Assembly: GCA_029204225.1 (NCBI GenBank)
Contig: CM055095.1
Coordinates: 74,269,501-74,333,500, forward strand
Direction of reading: 5' to 3'
Source: Diphasiastrum complanatum
Lineage: Eukaryota > Streptophyta > Lycopodiopsida > Lycopodiales > Lycopodiaceae
Length of the DNA stretch: 64,000 nucleotides
The notes beneath the pieces were generated by a model. The model made no database searches. It saw only the letters and a list, made by a program, of their open reading frames with translations, and was not told where the DNA came from. Both the position numbers and the translations under genes were made by a program. Every line of letters starts with the position of its first letter. Within the stretch, counting starts at the first letter, position 1. Shown piece by piece: positions 57,176 to 64,000 of the stretch.

Positions 57176-57799
57176 TTAAGTAGATATAACCAAGATCTGG
57201 CCACTGTGAAATTTTTGTGAAGATCCAATGGTTAGATCTAGAAATATCTAAGAAAACGTGCCAAAACGTGCCAAAAAAACTGAGTTTTTTCAAGATCCTG
57301 ACAAATCTGCCCATCAAGAACTCTTGCATAACTCACATTGTCTAGAAATGGTCCATATACAGCTATTGTAGGAAGGTTCAAGGTTAGATTCACTCAGATC
57401 TGAAGAAATCTCAACCAAAAAAAAAAAAACGACAAAGAACCAAGAAAAGGGGCCAAAATCACACTATTAGCCAACTGAAACTGGTCAGATCTTGTCAAAC
57501 CTAGGTTGCAGTCACAATATCCATCAAGATCCAACATCCGTGGACTGAACCAAGTGAATGAACCTCAGATCAAGTTGATTAGTACCAAGAAAAATCAGTT
57601 TCCACCACCATCCATACCAATCATTCATCACTCTTTTGTCCACACTCTTCTGTCCATCTCCATATTCTCTTGACAATGTAACTTTCATTGCGGTTATCTG
57701 TTAAATCCATTTATGTTTCTGTTCACATCCACACAGATCCCTCTTTTCTTGATTCCTTTCTCCTCTTCTTTTTCTTCTTCCACTTCAAAAAAAAAAAAA

Positions 57800-58492
57800 A
57801 AAGTTGGAACACTAGAGTCATTGAGCAAACCTTGAAGCAATTCACCAACCAGCTACTTTGCAACATTCTAGTGCTGAACTATGGAGACCGCCCTTGTAGG
57901 ATTATCAAAATTAAAAAAGTTCCATGTTGAAACAATTCGAGACTACACCTATCGGATCTATCATCTAGTGAAGGATTGTGATCCCTCGATTCCCCAACAG
58001 ATCATCATGGCAAAATACTATGCCGGACTGCCCAAAAGGATCAGATCTGGTATGGAAGAATTAGCATCCTATGCGTCGCTTGCACAACTTTGTAAGGATG
58101 CTGCCTTGATGGAAATCTCACTCGAGAAGAAGGATTTTCCCTATCCAGATGGGGAATCAGAGTACATTGCAGCATGTCAAGCTTCAAAAGAAGTTGTATG
58201 GATTAGGTTATTACTTCACGACTTACATCACACTCAGTTTAATGCTACCACCATTCTGTGTGACAACTTGAGCTGTATTTCACTGTCACTGAATCCCAGA
58301 TTTTATGGCAAATCCAAGCACATAAAAATCCAGTATCATTTCATTCGGGAGAAAGTTTTCTCAAGGCAAGTGATCTTTCAATACTGCTCCACAACAAAAA
58401 TGATTGCAAACATCTTCACCAAAGTGCTTCCAAGGATCAACCACCAGAAGTTCTTCAATATGCTAAACCTGACGAAGATACCAAGGCACTAA
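57800..58492 (+). pseudogene. gag/copia RNase H chimera in T
   Basis: The first part (57800-57880) is in another frame (TLKQFTNQLLCNILVLNYGD). From 57881 there are 203 open codons: residues ~1-84 gag-like (ETIRDYTYRIYHLVKDCDPS, IIMAKYYAGLPKRIRSGMEE, LASYASLAQLCKDAALMEIS), then from ~91 the end of copia RNase H (ESEYIAACQASKEVVWIRLL, TILCDNLSCISLSLNPRFYG, KSKHIKIQYHFIREKVFS, MIANIFTKVLPRINHQKFF). The residue between them reads in frame. It is followed by a copia polypurine tract. Whether it is translated is unknown; the catalytic Asp/Glu of RNase H before ESEY are missing. Confidence 0.82.
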
Positions 58493-58502
58493 CTGTGACC
58501 TT

Positions 58503-58560
58503 AAGGGGGACTGTTGGAAATTAAGCCCACAATTTTCTCCTTGGTGAATGACTAAATCTA
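58503..58560 (+). mobile_element. copia polypurine tract and LTR start inside T
   Basis: AAGGGGGAC (58503-58511) followed by TGTTGGAAATTAAG, the standard end of a copia interior and start of its LTR. Shows that the RNase H part came from a copia element. Confidence 0.65.
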
Positions 58561-58564
58561 TTTC

Positions 58565-58822
58565 ATGATTCTTCCTGCATGTTTATTGATCATTGATCTA
58601 GGGTCAGGTGAAACCAACTTTGGTTCTACGTCTGCTCATCTGATACTTGCAGGAATCACAAAACTTAGACAACCAAATTATTTGAAGAACATCTACAACG
58701 GGCATCCAGTTGATCTCCAGCAAAGGATAACCAATCCTGTCATAATTTCAAGTTCAGATGTTAAGTTCAATTACTTAAAGTCATTGAAGACTTGGCCATT
58801 TTCAAGGACTTCCAAGAACTAG
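58565..58822 (+). CDS. open frame of unknown function in T
   Basis: 85 codons (MILPACLLIIDLGSGETNFG, STSAHLILAGITKLRQPNYL, NPVIISSSDVKFNYLKSLK). No family recognised and no conserved retroelement motif. It may be chance or a captured fragment; it sits between the copia LTR stub and a second copy of the T leader start. Low confidence that it is a gene. Confidence 0.25.
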   Translation: MILPACLLIIDLGSGETNFGSTSAHLILAGITKLRQPNYLKNIYNGHPVDLQQRITNPVIISSSDVKFNYLKSLKTWPFSRTSKN

Positions 58823-58965
58823 CATTTAGAACAAGTTGCTCCATCTGCTGTTTGTGTAGTTTTGTCATTTGTTCCAATAGCAATTCTATGGACAGAGTGA
58901 AAGCGTTTGATGATGATGACATGTGGCGTATCTTGGGTATGATGGGAAAATGTCTTACCACCTTA

Positions 58966-58990
58966 TGGTCACACACTCGCTTCGCCGCAT

Positions 58991-59055
<65 letters not shown>

Positions 59056-59060
59056 CTCTC
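58966..59060 (+). repeat. second copy of T leader start with (CT)n
   Basis: CACACACTCGCTTCGCCGCA at 58971 repeats the words right after the T primer site (55440-55462), followed by 60 bp of pure CT (58993-59052). Suggests a rearrangement or insertion between two leader copies. Confidence 0.75.
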
Positions 59061-59334
59061 TCTATTCTCCCACCATTAACTCTACACCACTAACTAACAT
59101 TTCACATGATTTTAGAGAGAATGTGAAGAGAAGAGTAGAAGAAATAGAGGGGAGAAGAGAGAAAGGGAGTGAAGGTGGAGGTCAGCTCAATTGCTCCTAT
59201 GCTTGCTAATGAAAAAACAAACAAAGGTCGACAACGAGCAATGATCCAACAAGAATGGAACCCCATGCAAGGCAACAAAGTGAAGCTGCTTTGGAGATCA
59301 TCCAAGTACCAGGTGTCCAATCAAGAATCCGCGC

Positions 59335-59766
59335 TTGTTAAAAGAACAAAATACAGAGCAACAAGCTTATCGACAACAAGATCCAGCGGTTCAACGGTCA
59401 GAAGCAGAATCAAGCCAACAAGGAGCTCACCAGAAGGATGGATGTCAGATTGATCCATCTAAATCACAACTTTCTTCAACAAGCAGTGGCAAGGTAGAAG
59501 TTTTGGTTATATCCTCTTGCATGTCACCGCATTCAATGGAGGACCATAACAGCCTACCAGTCTATTTTGTGGAAGATCCGAAGGTGAATTCGTTACCAGT
59601 GTATGCCTATCAACTTAGAGGTGATGGCATACTGCAATCAATTAGGTGCTACGGATGCGGAGGAAAACACCGCCGTGTTGAATGTCACACCGAGGGGATC
59701 TGTCAACATTTGATCCCTCATGTTCACAATGCAGAGTTTATCATCCATGCCGAGATTGCCCGATGA
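59335..59766 (+). CDS. zinc-knuckle-like protein, N-terminal frame, element T
   Basis: 143 open codons, Gln/Ser-rich at the start (EQNTEQQAYRQQDPAVQ), then PVYFVEDPKVNSLPVYAYQL. A Cys/His cluster CYGCGGKHRRVEC gives C105, C108, H112, C117 (CX2CX3HX4C, one residue shorter than the retroviral CCHC). Position between leader and 3' LTR suggests gag-like or an accessory protein. It overlaps the next frame by 85 bp in a different phase. True start may be further upstream (59.17 kb region is open in another frame). Confidence 0.55.
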   Translation: MLKEQNTEQQAYRQQDPAVQRSEAESSQQGAHQKDGCQIDPSKSQLSSTSSGKVEVLVISSCMSPHSMEDHNSLPVYFVEDPKVNSLPVYAYQLRGDGILQSIRCYGCGGKHRRVECHTEGICQHLIPHVHNAEFIIHAEIAR

Positions 59767-60560
59767 GAAATTCACAAATAGCCAGGAGGCATTTGGCCTA
59801 TGTAGACCGACATGCACCTGGGGTAACCCTTCCACCTCGAACGTACGACAAAAGAAAAATCTTAGTGCCACCGGGTTATGAAACGAGTGACGAAGAGGAC
59901 GATATGGCAAAAGTCCCAAAGTACGCAAAGATACCCTCGGGCAAACAAGTAAAACCATCACAGAAGACAAAGATGGTAGAATCCATCACGCCAATGGTAA
60001 CTGAGGAAGTCAAGAAATTGGCATCCGACGAAGTCCAACGGATTTTACCAAGTCTCTTGGCACAATCACTACAAAGAATTCTTAGTGATGAATTACAAAG
60101 GGGACTAGCGTCAACAGAGCAACTTGAAGGCAATTCAACACAAGATCCAATGCCATCATGCAGCCTTCAACGGGAAAATGCAATGACCAAGGGAAGACTA
60201 AAGTTGATGATTGCCCCTCAACGAGCACCAAATCCAGGGAATTCAAGCCCAAATAGGCCTCCAGTACAGCAAGCACTAGTGCCTACAATGACAAAGCCTT
60301 GTGCTAAGTCTTTGATATTGACTGCTGAGGAAAGTTGTCAGGTTATGGCATACCACGAATACCTAGACAGACAAGAGAGTCAAGCAAGCATGTCATATCC
60401 ACATTATGATTTGGGGGAGTCCATGACATTGGGACCAGTTGCGCCAATCTATGAGGATCCAGTTTTATCTTGGGATACTCTGATGGAATGCCTCAACTAC
60501 CCAATTGTGGATGAACAAGGTTATCCGAAATGGCCACCAGACCCTTATGGGTATTATTGA
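59682..60560 (+). CDS. 292-codon open frame of unknown function, element T
   Basis: The longest clean frame of T. A Cys/His cluster near the N-terminus (CSQCRVYHPCRDC: C14, C17, H21, C23, C26) directly continues the cluster of the preceding frame, so both were probably one protein now split by a frameshift (or joined by frameshifting). Then basic KRKILVPPGYETSDEEDD, a Lys/Glu region with helical repeats (EEVKKLASDEVQRILPSLLA, QSLQRILSDELQRGLAS), a Pro-rich linker, and a Tyr/Pro-rich tail (YPKWPPDPYGYY). No RT, protease or integrase motif. I do not recognise it. Stop 190 bp before the 3' LTR. Confidence 0.6.
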   Translation: MSHRGDLSTFDPSCSQCRVYHPCRDCPMRNSQIARRHLAYVDRHAPGVTLPPRTYDKRKILVPPGYETSDEEDDMAKVPKYAKIPSGKQVKPSQKTKMVESITPMVTEEVKKLASDEVQRILPSLLAQSLQRILSDELQRGLASTEQLEGNSTQDPMPSCSLQRENAMTKGRLKLMIAPQRAPNPGNSSPNRPPVQQALVPTMTKPCAKSLILTAEESCQVMAYHEYLDRQESQASMSYPHYDLGESMTLGPVAPIYEDPVLSWDTLMECLNYPIVDEQGYPKWPPDPYGYY

Positions 60561-60749
60561 AAATCAAGCAAGTCCAAGTTCTTGATGATCGTCATCATCT
60601 AATAAAGCCTCAGGTTTTACGTAAGCGAATTCTATCCACGCTTTTCCTGAAGCACCATGTCCCAACAATAAAAGAATCGACAACAACGCCCCTTCATGGC
60701 AATTGCAGCCTAGTGCCGAGGGACCGACACTACTTTGGGACGTGGACCC

Positions 60750-61558
<809 letters not shown>

Positions 61559-62484
61559 AACTACTGATAGTGCAGCCCAAGTAGCACAAATATTCTTGAA
61601 GAATGTCTTCAAGTTACACAGAATACCAAAAGAGATAGTGAGTGACAGAGATAGTAGATTTTTCCACTTTTTGGAAGGTCAAGTTGGGCACTAAATTGTG
61701 CTTACGTACATCATTTCATCCAGAAACTGATGGGCAAACAGAAAGGGTTAACAAGTGGTTGGAGTGTTATTTGCGACATTTTGTTTCGGATCATCAGACA
61801 AAGTGGGTCGATTGGTTGTATCTCGTTGAATTTTGTTATAATAGCACTCCACATGTGTCAATCAGTATGACGCCCTTCTTTGCATCATATGGCCATGAAT
61901 CATTACAATCCATTAGTGAAAATTTGTCAGAGGTTGTAGTTTCGGTAGTTGTGGACCAGGTTCAGCACATGAATGATATTTTGTGGGCCAATCAAGAGCA
62001 CATTAAAGCGGCTCAGATACGAATGAAGCAATATGCTGACCAAAAATGGACTTTCCATGATTTTGTTGAAGGGGATTATGTATATTTAAAGTTACAACCT
62101 TATAGATACACTAAGCTGAAGAAAACTCAAAGCGAAAAGTTGGCTCCCAAATTTTATGGACCCTTCAAAATTGTGAAGAAGCTTGGGGAGTTGAATTACA
62201 AACTGGATCTACCATCAGCAACCCGTGTGCATTGTGTATTCCATGTATCTCTTCTAAAGAGGAGTTTGGGAGAACACTTATCTGCAACTGTTACTCTACC
62301 ACCGTTAGATCATGAGGGTCATATGGTTCTGGAACCAGCCAAAATCGTTGGATATGGGGACAAGGTATTGCGAAATGGGAAGTTAATCAAGGAATATCTA
62401 ATTCATTGGAAGAATCTTCCTGATGAAGACAATTCTTGGGTCAACAGCTCCTTCATTCAAAAGTGGCCACAACTATTACCATGA
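61559..62484 (+). pseudogene. gypsy integrase second part and chromodomain, element S
   Basis: Resumes after T: TTDSAAQVAQIFLKNVFKLH, RIPKEIVSDRDSRF (second catalytic Asp), frameshift near 61680, then TSFHPETDGQTERVNKWLEC (catalytic Glu). LYLVEFCYNSTPHVSISMTP, GDYVYLKLQPYRYTKLKKTQ, KLAPKFYGPFKIVKKLGELN (GPY/F module), VFHVSLLKRSLG, and chromodomain EYLIHWKNLPDEDNSWVNSS follow. The DDE set is complete across the two halves. 280 codons open to TGA at 62482. Confidence 0.93.
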
Positions 62485-62590
62485 AGTTGTTGGAAACGAC
62501 ATTCTCCATCGATACAATTTGAAATGTGTCCCTAGAGCTACTAGGCAGATGCCTTCATTTTTTAGGACAAAAATGTTTAAGTAAGGGGAG

Positions 62591-63127
62591 TGTCATTTAC
62601 TTTTAGTACATCCATGCTTATCAATGCATTAGAATATCCATTGTAAGCTTTGTAGGCCCAAAAGGAGCTATTAGCCTTAAGAACAAGGCGGTTCCCTCTT
62701 TAGGCCCTTCAAAGTAATAAATAAAGATAATAGGCCACTAAGGGCCCAATGTAGGCTAAATAATGCTTAACAAGGGTCAACTATCCTTCAAGATAGTTAT
62801 GTTTAGTTAAGCAAGAGCATTGATTATAACTAGGCAAGAGACATCATTTTGTGAATCTTTTGACTCATTTGCAAGTGAGAGCTTCCAGCTTCCTTGTGAA
62901 TGTGAGCCATAGGGATCTCCATTGCTAGGTCTCATGTGCCCTATCTCCATGAATCCATGCTCCATTTCCATTGATTGTACTCTTTCTTTCATTGCTAATG
63001 TGATTCCATTGTGATCTCATTGTTTCTAGTTTTCTAATGATATGCTATCTTGAATGCTTTGTACTTTTCTTGCTCTTAGCTTTACTTCCATTGTAATTGC
63101 TATTTGCATAAGATTTGGCACATGACA
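62591..63127 (+). repeat. 3' LTR of S
   Basis: 537 bp, TGTCATTTAC to GCACATGACA, then CTCCT. Confidence 0.96.
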
Positions 63128-63132
63128 CTCCT

Positions 63133-63478
63133 AGATCTAGCCCCCAAGCCATGCCATGTGATAGCAAGAGGAGACGAGCTCATTAGGTAACCTATACCAA
63201 AGTCGTCGACGGAATAATCACTACCTCAATATATAGAGAGTAGGATCATGTGCATGAGTCCATGCAATCCCCATGTAGGTCAACTATAAATAGGTCACAG
63301 CTCTTCGTGCATAACTCCTGCCTATATCAATCACACGTACATGCACTACTCCATATGTCTCAATTAGAGTGTCTAGGTCCTCTCAAGCTTATGAGTCACC
63401 AACAAGCCTCAATGTGGAATAAAATCTAGGCGTGACCAGTAAACTCGAACATTGGAGGGTCGATCTACCATATTAGGA
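63133..63478 (+). repeat. candidate LTR-like promoter region
   Basis: No gene. CTATAAATAG at 63286-63295 with GC-richer upstream sequence resembles an LTR promoter; no partner copy in the window. Confidence 0.3.
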
Positions 63479-63718
63479 CTATTCCATTTCCTTAGCGGAA
63501 TACGGCCATATTTCTTCCTCTCTTAAACAGGTTCTGTCCTCAGAATGGGAAAAAGAAAACATGAAATTATCCCTTACGCTTTCAAATCTTATCCATGAAT
63601 CATTATTCTTAGTCTGATCTTTCCATCTGAATAAGTACTCAGATTCCAAAAGATACACTAAGCTATAAATCTTCCAAATGGATTTATCTACTCCAAAATA
63701 AAAATTCATCACCTTCAT
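63479..63718 (-). pseudogene. possible gypsy chromodomain tail relic
   Basis: 79 open codons on the minus strand containing LLESEYLFRWKDQTKNNDSW followed by IRFESVRDN, which resembles the chromodomain pattern EYLVKWKxxxxxDxTWE at the end of gypsy integrases, then EDRTCLREEEIW. Only the tail is visible; the rest would lie to the right and is not recognisable up to 64000. Confidence 0.4.
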
Positions 63719-64000
63719 GTAATTTCAATTACATGAAACACTGGGTGATCTTACTTTATTTCAGAAAGCAAATCCAAAAACTGGAGAAATTCCATTTCAA
63801 TATCTTGTAGAAAATAATGCTTCTTGGTACAAATATTCTTAGAATATCTAAATATTCTAAAATACCTCAATTCAGTCATCTAAAATCTCTAGGAGATCCG
63901 TCAAGTCTCAGACATTTATAACTCAAACCAGAGTACTACAGTTAATCTAATGAGTTAACAGCCCCATTTCTAGCATCATATGCAAAAAATCAGCAACTAT
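63719..64000. other. non-coding end of window
   Basis: AT-rich, no motif seen. Confidence 0.4.

Noticed and set aside
58767-58976. Minus-strand 69-codon frame
   Set aside because: Overlaps the plus-strand frame and leader duplicate; no recognisable similarity.

Overview
This window is plant nuclear DNA, almost certainly from a flowering plant with a repeat-rich genome. The evidence is a stack of nested LTR retrotransposons (Ty1/copia with initiator-Met primer sites; Ty3/gypsy chromoviruses), very long (GA)n/(CT)n tracts, one nuclear tRNA-Val gene, and a captured calmodulin piece with the Cys residue typical of plant calmodulins in its first EF-hand. I see no intact ordinary protein-coding host gene. 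Host-derived sequence is limited to the tRNA, a degraded minus-strand gene with small exons (15.75-17.03 kb), and gene fragments carried inside a retrotransposon (51.07-51.61 kb).

Layout. 0-12.2 kb: dead fragments. Copia pol A (1-1495) is interrupted by the LTR+gag of copia B (1496-3696). Then come a minus-strand gypsy gag-protease relic C (4.68-6.6 kb), a candidate solo LTR D, a minus-strand copia gag-protease relic E with its primer site and LTR, a degenerate short tandem repeat (9.34-9.84 kb) and a copia protease-integrase relic G. 12.26 kb: tRNA-Val(UAC). 12.5-15.4 kb: copia H, internally deleted so that gag is fused in frame to RNase H. 15.4-19.9 kb: low-copy-looking AT-rich DNA with the degraded spliced gene and microsatellites. 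19.94-25.55 kb: complete chromovirus I with TGTAC target duplication, internally deleted. 26.0-32.6 kb: copia K, two scrambled gypsy pol relics (L) and copia M.

32.6-48.2 kb: copia N and O relics, then copia Q, which was hit by copia R (39640-45757). R is the least damaged element here, with paired LTRs, GGATC target duplication, and gag, protease, integrase, RT and RNase H all present but split by three frameshifts. A second copy of the Q family (Q') lies beyond in inverted orientation.

49.6-63.1 kb: one 13.5-kb chromovirus S (CTCCT duplication). It carries antisense calmodulin and another gene fragment in its leader, the calmodulin piece being itself split by a small tRNA-derived SINE. Its integrase gene is split by a second LTR element T (54594-61558, AACTA duplication). 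T has a tRNA-Asp primer site, no reverse transcriptase of its own, a ~150-bp tandem array, a gag/copia-RNase H chimera and a 292-codon open frame of unknown function.

No part works as an operon. Within each element the order gag-protease-(integrase/RT) follows its class, and the pattern overall is layered insertion, internal deletion and decay. Coordinates and homologies come from reading the sequence; no database search was run.
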